Origin: Simiduia sp. 21SJ11W-1
GTDB taxonomy: Bacteria > Pseudomonadota > Gammaproteobacteria > Pseudomonadales > Cellvibrionaceae
Length of the DNA stretch: 64,000 nucleotides
Assembly: GCF_024138675.1 (NCBI RefSeq)
Contig: NZ_CP090959.1
Location: 2,077,501-2,141,500, forward strand
Direction of reading: 5' to 3'
Shown here: piece after piece, positions 54,977-63,195 of the stretch
Numbering within the stretch: position 1 is the stretch's first letter
Layout: each line of letters starts with the position of its first letter
Notes under the pieces: generated by a model
Seen by the model: only the letters and a program-made list of their open reading frames with translations
Told to the model about the DNA's origin: nothing
The model's database searches: none
Position numbers and translations under genes: made by a program

Positions 54977-55591
54977 TTACGGGTGCACCACCAGCGCCAC
55001 CAACTGATCCGCCAGCGCATCCACACTCAAAGGCCCACCAGGCTTATACCAATGCCAGGTTTCCATCGCCGCACCGCGAATAAAATGCCGCGCAAGCTGG
55101 GGCTCGGCCGCCAGCGCGCCCTGGGCTTTAAGTGTGGCCAGGCAATCCAGCCAGCGCTGCTCATAGTGCTCGCGCAGTGCCAATATTTGCCGCTGGCTTG
55201 CAGCACCCAGTGAGCGCCACTCGGTAACCAAAATGCTAAAGCCTGTGCCAATTTCACCGTGAATGGCCTTGAGTTCACAGGCCACCAGCACTTTTAGACG
55301 GGCCTTTGGCGTTGTTGCTGTGCAAAGCTGCGCCTCCATGGCATCACCCACCAGCAAAATGAGCTCTTCCATCAGCTGTGCCAAAATGGCCTCTTTATTG
55401 GCAAAGTGGTGAAACAAGCTGCCCGACAAAATACCCACTTGCGCGGCGATATCGCGCACGGTGGTGCGCGCAAAGCCACGCTCGCGAAACAGCCCCGCCG
55501 CAACCCGTAGCACCCGCCCCTTGGCGGATGCCTGATCTTCCAAAACCCGAGCACTGGCCAACGGGCACTCCTCCTGCTTATGCATTGTCAT
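54977..55591 (-). CDS. TetR family regulator of the downstream acyl-CoA operon, probably leaderless
   Basis: The 204-residue protein has a TetR HTH (RVLRVAAGLFRERGFARTTV, then IAAQVGILSGSLFHHFANK). It is divergent from the BKACE-SDR-carboxylase operon, as atuR is in Pseudomonas. Its promoter (TTGACA, 17 bases, TTTATT) places the transcription start at or within a base or two of ATG 55591, and there is no ribosome-binding site, so the mRNA is probably leaderless. ATG at 55585 is an alternative. A perfect 18-bp operator touches its -35 box, allowing autorepression and control of the operon. Confidence 0.88.
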   Translation of the reverse strand: MTMHKQEECPLASARVLEDQASAKGRVLRVAAGLFRERGFARTTVRDIAAQVGILSGSLFHHFANKEAILAQLMEELILLVGDAMEAQLCTATTPKARLKVLVACELKAIHGEIGTGFSILVTEWRSLGAASQRQILALREHYEQRWLDCLATLKAQGALAAEPQLARHFIRGAAMETWHWYKPGGPLSVDALADQLVALVVHP

Positions 55592-55598
55592 CAACGGC

Positions 55599-55627
55599 AA
55601 TAAATCGGAATTGTGGCCTATTGTCAA
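55599..55627 (-). promoter_or_regulatory. Promoter of the TetR gene
   Basis: On the minus strand a perfect TTGACA (55622-55627) and TTTATT (55599-55604) with a 17-base spacer. Expected transcription start about 55591-55593. Confidence 0.7.
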
Positions 55628-55644
55628 CCAAGCGCTTGCTTGGT
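55627..55644. promoter_or_regulatory. TetR operator palindrome
   Basis: ACCAAGC-GCTT-GCTTGGT has perfect 7-bp arms and abuts the -35 of the tetR promoter. The central CAAGCGCTTG is also self-complementary. It is probably the binding site of the adjacent TetR protein. Confidence 0.7.
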
Positions 55645-55680
55645 ATTGTCGGCAAACAATCACAGTAACGGGAACCACTA

Positions 55681-56537
55681 TGTCTGCGTCACCCGCTGTT
55701 ATCACCTGCGCCTTAACAGGTGTATTGACTAACCCCGCCCAACATCCGGTACCGGTGACTGCCGCAGAAATGGCCGCTGCCGCCCGCCAAGCCTTTGATG
55801 CCGGTGCCACGGTAATGCACGTGCATTTTCGCCGGCAGGAACCAAACCTGGGCCACTTGCCCAGCTGGGAACCGGAAGTGGCCTTTGAAATTGCCGAGGC
55901 CATACGCAGTGCCTGCCCGGGCGTGCTGCTGAACTTCTCAACTGGCACCATCGGGCGCGATCAACACGGCCCCATTGCTTGCCTTGAACGTTGCAAGCCT
56001 GAAATAGGCGCCTGCAACGCCGGCAGCCTGAATTATTTAAAAGTTAAGCGCGATGGCACCTGGGCCTGGCCGCCCATGCTGTTTGAAAACACCGTTGAAA
56101 AGGTTGAGGAGCTGCTGGCCACCATGCAGCGCACGGGCACCCGGCCGGAATTTGAATGTTTCGACCTAGGCATAGTGCGCTCGGTGGGCATGTACCAACA
56201 GGTGGGCCTCATTGAGCGTGCAAGCTTTAACTTTGTGATGGGTGTTGCCAGTGGCATGCCCGCAGACCCTGAACTGCTGCCGCTGCTACTGAAATACCTG
56301 CCCGGCGACAACCCTTGGCAAACCACTCTAATCGGGCGCGAAGAAATCTGGCCACTACACAGGCTGGCGGCAGAACTTGGGGGCCATTTACGCACAGGCC
56401 TAGAAGACACCTTCTACCTCCCCGGCGGCGAGCGCGCTAAACACAACGGCGAGCTGATTGAGGCTCTGGTAACCATTGCCGAGCAATCCGGGCGCAGCAT
56501 TGCCAACACCCGCGAGGCGCGCGCACTGTTTTTATAA
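55681..56537 (+). CDS. BKACE family (beta-keto acid cleavage, DUF849) enzyme
   Basis: BKACE enzymes are zinc-dependent and cleave beta-keto acids with acetyl-CoA, giving acetoacetate and a new acyl-CoA. The 285-residue protein has the zinc ligands His 47 and His 49 (MHVHFR) and Glu 242 (GLEDTFYLPGG), the signature positions remembered from 3-keto-5-aminohexanoate cleavage enzyme. ATG has GGGAAC at eight bases. It is the first gene of the operon, in the position held by atuA in Pseudomonas aeruginosa, a different family. Its substrate is unknown; a branched or isoprenoid beta-keto acid would fit the context. Confidence 0.87.
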
Positions 56538-56559
56538 GTTTTTTAAAAGGGCTTACACC

Positions 56560-57447
56560 ATGAGCTACACATCGGTTTTTCAACCCGGGCTGTTTAATGG
56601 CCACACCGTTATTGTGACAGGCGGTGGCAGTGGCATTGGCCGCTGCACCGCCCACGAGCTGGCGGCACTGGGTGCACACGTGATTATCACCGGCCGCAAG
56701 CAAGAAAAGCTCGATCAGGTTACTGAAGAAATTCAAACAGACGGCGGCCAGGTATCGAGCCTGGCCTTCGATATAAGAGACGAACCCGCAGTTGAACAAG
56801 CAGTTGCAGAGCTTGCAAATAAACACGGCCAGATTCACGGCCTAGTGAATAATGCAGGCGGCCAGTTCCCGGCCCCTTTAGAGATGATTTCTGCCAAAGG
56901 GTTTGATGCCGTTGTGCGCAGCAATTTATTGGGCGGCTTTTTAATGGCGCGCGAAGTCTACAAACACAGCATGCAAAAGCACGGCGGCGCCATTGTGAAT
57001 ATCACCGCCGACAACCTCAACGGCATGCCCGCCATGGGCCATTCCGGTGCCGCGCGCGCCGGCATGGAAAACCTCACCAAAACCTGTGCCTGGGAATGGG
57101 GTTATTTTGGCGTGCGCGTTAATGCCGTGGCACCTGGCTGGGTGGCATCCAGTGGCTTCGACACCTACGACCCACACTTTCAATCACTCATCAAAGGTGT
57201 GAAAGACCACGTACCCTTAAAACGCCTTGCCTTTGAGGCCGAAATCAGCGCGGCAATTTGTTTTTTATTAAGCCCCGGCGCCAGCTTTATAAACGGCCAC
57301 ACACTGCGCATAGACGGCGGCTCATCACAGGGCTCGGCACCCGCCATTTGGCCACTGCCCAAAGGCGCTGCGGTAAACACCCACGCATTTAACGGCTTTC
57401 ATCGCGCCAAGCTGCCCGAGATGTTAAAAGACGACGAGGCAAAATAA
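56560..57447 (+). CDS. Short-chain dehydrogenase/reductase, PECR (trans-2-enoyl-CoA reductase)-like
   Basis: A 295-residue NAD(P)-dependent SDR (Rossmann motif VTGGGSGIG). Instead of the canonical Tyr-X3-Lys it has GHSGAARAGMENLTK, like mammalian peroxisomal trans-2-enoyl-CoA reductase (HSGAARAG). The C-terminal extension with DGG and WPLPKGA also parallels PECR. In the atu cluster, atuB is an SDR at this position. A reductase acting on an unsaturated acyl-CoA is inferred. ATG at 56560 has AAGG at nine bases; the next gene's ATG abuts its stop. Confidence 0.85.
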   Translation: MSYTSVFQPGLFNGHTVIVTGGGSGIGRCTAHELAALGAHVIITGRKQEKLDQVTEEIQTDGGQVSSLAFDIRDEPAVEQAVAELANKHGQIHGLVNNAGGQFPAPLEMISAKGFDAVVRSNLLGGFLMAREVYKHSMQKHGGAIVNITADNLNGMPAMGHSGAARAGMENLTKTCAWEWGYFGVRVNAVAPGWVASSGFDTYDPHFQSLIKGVKDHVPLKRLAFEAEISAAICFLLSPGASFINGHTLRIDGGSSQGSAPAIWPLPKGAAVNTHAFNGFHRAKLPEMLKDDEAK

Positions 57448-59055
57448 ATGACCCGCCAGCCCGACGCCCCCAATGAAACAGCCCGCAGCGCTGACAAAAG
57501 CAACCGCGATCACCTGCTGGCCCAACTCGCCCACATTCGCGCCATTGAAAAAACCCTGGCAGACGCAGCCCAGGCCAAGCGCGAAAAATACGCGGCCCGC
57601 GGCATGCTGTTGCCCCGCGAGCGACTGGCGTGCCTGCTGGATGCCGGCAGCCCGTTTATTGAGGTGGGCGCACTGGCTGGTTACAAAATGTACGACGACA
57701 AAGACGGCACAGGCGCCGGCGGCGGCTGTATTGGTGGCATAGGTTTTATTCACCAAACACCCTGTGTTATTCGCGTTGATAACTACGCCATTAAAGGCGG
57801 CACAATTTCACCAGTGGGTATGGAAAAAGCCCTCAGGCTGCAGCAAATAGCCATGGAAAACAAACTGCCCTTTGTTACCTTGGCACAAAGCGGTGGCGCG
57901 AATTTAATGTACGCCAACGAAATTTTTGCCCCCGGCGGGCGGGGCTTTGCCAATCAGGCGCGGATGTCTGCCATGGGTATTCCACAGGTAACCGTAGTGC
58001 ACGGCAGCGCCACCGCCGGCGGCGCCTACCAACCGGCGCTCAGTGATTACGTGGTGCTGGTACGCAATCAGGCCACCATGTATTTGGCAGGCCCGCCCCT
58101 CTTGAAGGCCGCCACCGGCGAGATAGCAACCGATGAAGCACTCGGCGGCACTGCTGTGCACGGCGAGCAGGCCGGTACCGGCGATTACATTGCCGAGAAC
58201 GACGAACACGCCATCGCGCTTGCCCGCGAACTGGTGCAAAACCTGAACTGGTTTAAAATCAGCGCCAACACTAAAAACCAACAGCCTGCACTCAAACCCA
58301 CCCAGCCCAATTGCATACTCGATATTATTCCCAGCAACACCAAAGCGCCCTTTGATGCGCGAGATGTCATCGCCCACCTGACAGACAACAGCCACTGGCT
58401 TGAATTTAAAGCCGCCTTCGATCAGCAAACACTGTGCGGCCAGGCACGCATACACGGCCAGCCCATCGGTATTATTACCAATAACGGGCCCATCACCTCA
58501 CAAGGTGCCAACAAAGCCGCGCAATTTATTCAGCTGTGCGAACAAAACCACACGCCCTTGCTGTTTTTACACAACACCACAGGATTTATGGTGGGCACCC
58601 AGGCCGAGCAGTCGGGCATCATCAAGCACGGCGCAAAAATGATTCAGGCGGTAGCCAACGCACAGGTGCCGAAATTCAGCATTGTGATGGGGGGCTCTTA
58701 CGGCGCCGGCAACTACGCCATGTGCGGGCGCGGTTTCGACCCGCGCTTTATTTTTGCCTGGCCCAATAGCCGCACAGCGGTGATGGGTGGCGCACAGGCA
58801 GGCAAGGTGCTGCGCATTGTCACCGAAGCCAAAATGGGCAGCACTGATACCGCCATGCTGGATAAACTCGAACAAGATACCGCGCAATTTGTAGACGCCC
58901 AGGCCACAGCCCTGGCCTGCACCGCACGCCTGTGGGATGACGGTATTATAGACCCGCGCCACACCCGCGACCTGCTTGGCCTGCTGCTCGCCATTTGCAG
59001 CATGGGCGAAAACTTCACCACACAGCGCAACAGTTTTGGCGTCGCGCGCTTTTAA
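57448..59055 (+). CDS. Acyl-CoA carboxylase carboxyltransferase (beta) subunit, geranyl-CoA carboxylase-like
   Basis: Transfers the biotin-carried carboxyl group to an unsaturated acyl-CoA. The 535-residue carboxyltransferase has two crotonase-like halves (HGSATAGGAYQPALSDY, GGSYGAGNYAMCGRGFDPRF). At the acyl pocket it reads SGGANLMY (148-155), whereas methylcrotonyl-CoA carboxylase has SGGAFLP. A small residue in place of Phe there is remembered as what enlarges the pocket in geranyl-CoA carboxylase (AtuC). The exact substrate is unproven. GAGG lies nine bases before the ATG. The biotin subunit is encoded three genes downstream. Confidence 0.87.
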   Translation: MTRQPDAPNETARSADKSNRDHLLAQLAHIRAIEKTLADAAQAKREKYAARGMLLPRERLACLLDAGSPFIEVGALAGYKMYDDKDGTGAGGGCIGGIGFIHQTPCVIRVDNYAIKGGTISPVGMEKALRLQQIAMENKLPFVTLAQSGGANLMYANEIFAPGGRGFANQARMSAMGIPQVTVVHGSATAGGAYQPALSDYVVLVRNQATMYLAGPPLLKAATGEIATDEALGGTAVHGEQAGTGDYIAENDEHAIALARELVQNLNWFKISANTKNQQPALKPTQPNCILDIIPSNTKAPFDARDVIAHLTDNSHWLEFKAAFDQQTLCGQARIHGQPIGIITNNGPITSQGANKAAQFIQLCEQNHTPLLFLHNTTGFMVGTQAEQSGIIKHGAKMIQAVANAQVPKFSIVMGGSYGAGNYAMCGRGFDPRFIFAWPNSRTAVMGGAQAGKVLRIVTEAKMGSTDTAMLDKLEQDTAQFVDAQATALACTARLWDDGIIDPRHTRDLLGLLLAICSMGENFTTQRNSFGVARF

Positions 59056-59114
59056 CTTTACGCATGCCCACAGGCCAGTTGTACGCCTTGGCGGCAAAAT
59101 AAAACGGAGCCCAC

Positions 59115-60275
59115 ATGCAATTTAGCGAACAACACCAAGCACTGCGCCAAAACGTTGCCCGCTTTGTAAGCGAGCAATTAAACCCACACATTGAACAATG
59201 GGAGCGCGAGGGGCAATTCCCCATGCACGCGCTGCTTAAGTCACTGGCAAACCTTGGCCTGCTGGGCATCAGCAAGCCTGAAACAGCCGGCGGGCTTGGG
59301 CTTGATTTCAGCTATGAGCTCATACTTGCAGAAGAATTGGGCGCAGCCCACTGCGGCGGGGTGCCGTTGGCCATTGGCGTTCAAACCTCTATGGCCACAC
59401 CCGCTTTGGCGCAATACGGTTCTGATGCACTCAAACAACACTTTCTACAACCGGCCATTGCCGGCGACATGGTGGCGGCTATTGCGGTGTCTGAACCGGG
59501 GGCTGGCTCAGATGTTGCCAACGTAAAAACCCACGCACGCAAAGACGGTGGCGACTACATAATCAATGGCAGCAAAATGTGGATCACCAACGCTCACCAG
59601 GCAGATTTCTTCTGTGTGCTGGCCAACACAGGCGATGGCAAACCTCACGAAAATAAAAGCCTGATCATCGTGCCTGCAACCTTGTCCGGCGTCACCCTGG
59701 GCCCGAAGCTTGAAAAAATGGGCATGCGATCCTCCGACACATCGGCCGTTTTTTTCGACGATGTGCGCGTACCCATCCACTACCGTATAGGTGAGGAAGG
59801 TGCAGGCTTTCTCTACCAGATGCTGCAATTTCAGGAAGAGCGCCTGTTTGGTGCAGCCCTCACCTTGAAGGGCTTTGAGTTGTGTATTCAAAGTACCATT
59901 GAGTACACCCGCGAGCGCGAGGCCTTCGGGCACCCGCTTATCAACAACCAAACCATTCACTTTGCGTTGGCTGAGCTACAAACAGAAGTGGAAGCCCTGC
60001 GTTCACTCATTTACCGCGCCACAGAAAATTACGTTACCGGCCAAGATGCCACCCAGCTGGCCTCTATGGCCAAGCTTAAGGCCGGGCGTTTATCGCGCAC
60101 ACTGCCAGATCAATGCCTGCAATTCTGGGGCGGCATGGGCTTTATGGAAGCGTCGCTCATCAACCGGCTGTACCGCGATTTCAGGCTTACCTCCATTGGC
60201 GGCGGCGCCGATGAAATTATGCTCGGCATTATCTGCAAACTCATGGGCATTCTGCCCAAGCGTAAAAAGGCATAA
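59115..60275 (+). CDS. Acyl-CoA dehydrogenase
   Basis: An FAD enzyme oxidising an acyl-CoA to the 2-enoyl-CoA, passing electrons to ETF. The 386-residue protein has AVSEPGAGSDVAN and WITNAHQADFFCV in the middle and REREAFGHPLINNQ in the C-terminal helical domain. The C-terminal EGT motif of short- and medium-chain enzymes is GGGADEIM here, so the catalytic Glu is probably the one in QEERLFGA, as in isovaleryl-CoA dehydrogenase. This suits branched substrates. In the atu cluster the equivalent is the citronellyl-CoA dehydrogenase gene atuD. GGAG precedes the ATG. Confidence 0.9.
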   Translation: MQFSEQHQALRQNVARFVSEQLNPHIEQWEREGQFPMHALLKSLANLGLLGISKPETAGGLGLDFSYELILAEELGAAHCGGVPLAIGVQTSMATPALAQYGSDALKQHFLQPAIAGDMVAAIAVSEPGAGSDVANVKTHARKDGGDYIINGSKMWITNAHQADFFCVLANTGDGKPHENKSLIIVPATLSGVTLGPKLEKMGMRSSDTSAVFFDDVRVPIHYRIGEEGAGFLYQMLQFQEERLFGAALTLKGFELCIQSTIEYTREREAFGHPLINNQTIHFALAELQTEVEALRSLIYRATENYVTGQDATQLASMAKLKAGRLSRTLPDQCLQFWGGMGFMEASLINRLYRDFRLTSIGGGADEIMLGIICKLMGILPKRKKA

Positions 60276-60277
60276 GC

Positions 60278-61126
60278 ATGCAGTTACCCACATTCGAACA
60301 CGTAAAAATTGAAAAAAACCTGTGCGGCATTACGGTAACCTTGAATCGCCCCCACCTACGTAACGCCATCAACCACGCCATGTTGCGCGAGCTAACAGAT
60401 ATCTGTACCTGGCTTGGGGCGCAACCCGATCTGCGCGTGCTGGTAATCAAGGGCGCAGACGGCCACTTTTGTGCAGGCGGCGACATCGCCGACATGCTAA
60501 GTGCTGCAGAGGCATTTGAGGCGGGCAACAAAGATGCGTTTTACACGCTAAATCTGAATTACGGCCAACTTTTGCTAAACCTTGCCCGCCTGCCCTGCAC
60601 GGTAATTTCCGTATTACAAGGTACGGTTATGGGCGGCGGATTGGGTTTGTGTGCAGTGGCCGATATTTGCCTGGCAGACGCCAGCGCTAAACTTGCCATG
60701 CCAGAGATAACATTGGGTTTGCCGCCTGCGCAAATTGCCGCCTTTGTGGGCGAAAAAATCGGCCTCGCCCAAGCACGCAGGTTGGCCGTCAGCGCCGGCA
60801 GGCTTACCGCCCAACAAGCCAAAGCCATTGGCTTAGTGGATGAAGCCTATGCCGATAGCACTGCACTCACCGAGGCACTCAACGCACACCTTGCGGCCAT
60901 GAATTTATGCTCGCCCAAAGCGCTGCGTACCACCAAATCGCTACTGCTGGCGCAAGGGCCCTTTAGCCACGCCAACGAAGAACACTGCCAGGCATTGTTA
61001 GCGCGCGCAGCCAATGCCTTTAGCGATGCCGTAACCCACGGCGATGGGCCAGAGGGCACCAAAGCCTTTATGGAGAAACGCCGCCCCCACTGGGTGCAAA
61101 CTATAGAGCCCGAGGTGCGCTCATGA
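60278..61126 (+). CDS. Enoyl-CoA hydratase/isomerase family protein
   Basis: The 282-residue crotonase-fold protein has the oxyanion-hole motifs HFCAGGDIADM and QGTVMGGGLGLCAVADI and a long MPEITLGLPPAQIAAFV segment. It would hydrate the carboxylated enoyl-CoA (in the atu pathway, isohexenylglutaconyl-CoA, AtuE). It starts two bases after the dehydrogenase gene and its stop overlaps the next start (ATGA). Length slightly exceeds the usual 260. Confidence 0.9.
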   Translation: MQLPTFEHVKIEKNLCGITVTLNRPHLRNAINHAMLRELTDICTWLGAQPDLRVLVIKGADGHFCAGGDIADMLSAAEAFEAGNKDAFYTLNLNYGQLLLNLARLPCTVISVLQGTVMGGGLGLCAVADICLADASAKLAMPEITLGLPPAQIAAFVGEKIGLAQARRLAVSAGRLTAQQAKAIGLVDEAYADSTALTEALNAHLAAMNLCSPKALRTTKSLLLAQGPFSHANEEHCQALLARAANAFSDAVTHGDGPEGTKAFMEKRRPHWVQTIEPEVRS

Positions 61127-63195
61127 ACCCAGAAAATGCAAACGCCACAAATATTCAACGCAAGCCCATCAAGCGCTTGCTGGTTGCCAACCGCGGTGAA
61201 ATTGCCTGCCGTATTTTTCGCACAGCTGGCAGCCTTGGCATTACCACTATTGCCGTCTACAGCGAGGCAGATGCCAACGCACTGCACACAAAACTTGCCG
61301 ATGAATGCCACCCCATTGGCCCGGCCGAGGTGCAAGCCTCGTACCTCAATATTGAAGCAATAGTAAGCGCGGCTATTGCCACCGGCGCAGACGCCGTACA
61401 CCCCGGCTACGGCTTTTTGTCTGAAAATGCAGCCTTCGCCCAGGCATTAGCCGACGCTGGCATTACTTTTGTTGGGCCCTCAGCCAATGCCATAGAAGCC
61501 ATGGGTGACAAGCGTCAGGCCAAGCGCGTAGCAGAAAACGCAGGCCTGCCCACCCTGCCCGGCATCCACACCAACAACGCAACTGACGATGAACTCATAC
61601 AGGCAGCCACTGCCATTGGCTTCCCGGTTATGGTTAAAGCCGCACACGGCGGCGGCGGCCGTGGCATGCGGCTTGCGCATGATATAGAAGGCCTCAAAGG
61701 CGCACTCACCAGCGCCAGAGCAGAGGCACAAAACGCCTTTGGCCGCGGCGAGCTGTTACTGGAAAAAGCGCTCACCCGCCCTCGCCATATAGAAGTGCAA
61801 ATATTTGCAGATAAACACGGCAATTGCGTGTACATGGGCGATCGCGATTGCTCTGTGCAAAGGCGCCACCAAAAAGTGGTAGAGGAAGCTCCCGCCGCCA
61901 ACCTGCCGGATGGGTTGCGCGCCCGCATGGGCGAGGCATCCATAGCATTGGCGAAAAGCTGCCAGTACCTGGGGGCTGGCACCGTTGAGTTTTTGGTAGA
62001 AGGCCAAGACTTCTACTTTCTGGAAATGAATACCCGCCTGCAGGTGGAGCACCCGGTAACCGAAGCCGTTTTTCAGGAAGACTTAGTGGCCTGGCAGCTT
62101 GCCATAGCCGAGGGCTTGCCCCTGCCCAAACAACAAGCGCAACTTATTCCCTCAGGCCACGCCATTGAAGTGCGCCTGTACGCGGAAGACCCGGCCCAAC
62201 AGTTTTTTCCCCAAACCGGGAAAATACTGCACTGGCAACCCTGCAACGCTCAGGCAGGTATGCGCACAGATCACATGCTGTATGACGGCGCACAAATCGG
62301 CAATTGGTACGACCCGATGCTTGCCAAAATAATTGCCCAAGGCTTCAGCCGGCGTGACGCCATTAACAAATTGCGGGCGCAAATCCGCGGCACCCTGGCA
62401 CTTGGCATCAACCACAACCTGGGTTTTTTAACGCGCATCCTTGAGCACGACGCATTTCAAGCAGCGCCACCGGGTACAGATTTTCTGGAATGCCACAACC
62501 TCACCCAGCCGCGCGCAACAACCCTTGTACACGCACATATTGCCGCCGCCCTTGTGCAATTTTTAGAAGCGCAACCTACAGCAGCCGCGCTAAGCACTGC
62601 CTATGGAAACCTGAGCACATTAAGCATTCCCAACACCCGCCAATGGCAACTGGGCAACAACACACAAGATGTACTGTTAGATGCCCGCACCTATTGCGAA
62701 GGGCTAATCACCCTGACAATGGAGGGCACAAATTACCCAATCACCCACATAGACCACAGCCCCCCGGCGCTTACCTTTAAGTGCAACGGCGAACGCATCA
62801 GCTGCTTCGTGGTGCGCACTGCCACCCATTACTACCTGCAGCTAGGCGGCGAACACTTTACCTTGCAAGAAGTAAGTTCCCACGCAAGCAGTACACACGC
62901 GCAAAGCTCTGGTGATATTAAAGCCCCTATGGCCGGCCAGGTACTGGAGGTTTTAATTACATCAGGCGAGCAGGTAAACGCGGGCGACACACTGCTCATT
63001 ATTGAAGCCATGAAAATGGAAATGCCCCTTAAAGCCACAAGCCCCGGCCGCTACACCATTACCGTTCAAAAAGGCGAGCAGGTAAGCGCAGGCCAAACAC
63101 TTGCCGAACCGCTAGAGCCCCACGTTGAATCGCCCAGCCCCGGCGATAAAAATAGCGAACACACACAGGAGCACACACATGCTCACGCGCGATGA
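61123..63195 (+). CDS. Acyl-CoA carboxylase biotin carboxylase/biotin carrier (alpha) subunit
   Basis: Carboxylates biotin with ATP and bicarbonate and carries it to the beta subunit. The 690-residue protein has the biotin carboxylase domain (LLVANRGEIACRI, then KAAHGGGGRGMR, FLEMNTRLQVEHPVTE), a middle linker domain, and a C-terminal BCCP domain with the biotinyl Lys 631 in EAMKMEM. An unusual His-rich tail (EHTQEHTHAHAR) follows. The partner is the carboxyltransferase at 57448. Together with it the most likely identity is a geranyl-CoA-type carboxylase (AtuF). It overlaps the final gene by 17 bases. Confidence 0.9.
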   Translation: MNPENANATNIQRKPIKRLLVANRGEIACRIFRTAGSLGITTIAVYSEADANALHTKLADECHPIGPAEVQASYLNIEAIVSAAIATGADAVHPGYGFLSENAAFAQALADAGITFVGPSANAIEAMGDKRQAKRVAENAGLPTLPGIHTNNATDDELIQAATAIGFPVMVKAAHGGGGRGMRLAHDIEGLKGALTSARAEAQNAFGRGELLLEKALTRPRHIEVQIFADKHGNCVYMGDRDCSVQRRHQKVVEEAPAANLPDGLRARMGEASIALAKSCQYLGAGTVEFLVEGQDFYFLEMNTRLQVEHPVTEAVFQEDLVAWQLAIAEGLPLPKQQAQLIPSGHAIEVRLYAEDPAQQFFPQTGKILHWQPCNAQAGMRTDHMLYDGAQIGNWYDPMLAKIIAQGFSRRDAINKLRAQIRGTLALGINHNLGFLTRILEHDAFQAAPPGTDFLECHNLTQPRATTLVHAHIAAALVQFLEAQPTAAALSTAYGNLSTLSIPNTRQWQLGNNTQDVLLDARTYCEGLITLTMEGTNYPITHIDHSPPALTFKCNGERISCFVVRTATHYYLQLGGEHFTLQEVSSHASSTHAQSSGDIKAPMAGQVLEVLITSGEQVNAGDTLLIIEAMKMEMPLKATSPGRYTITVQKGEQVSAGQTLAEPLEPHVESPSPGDKNSEHTQEHTHAHAR

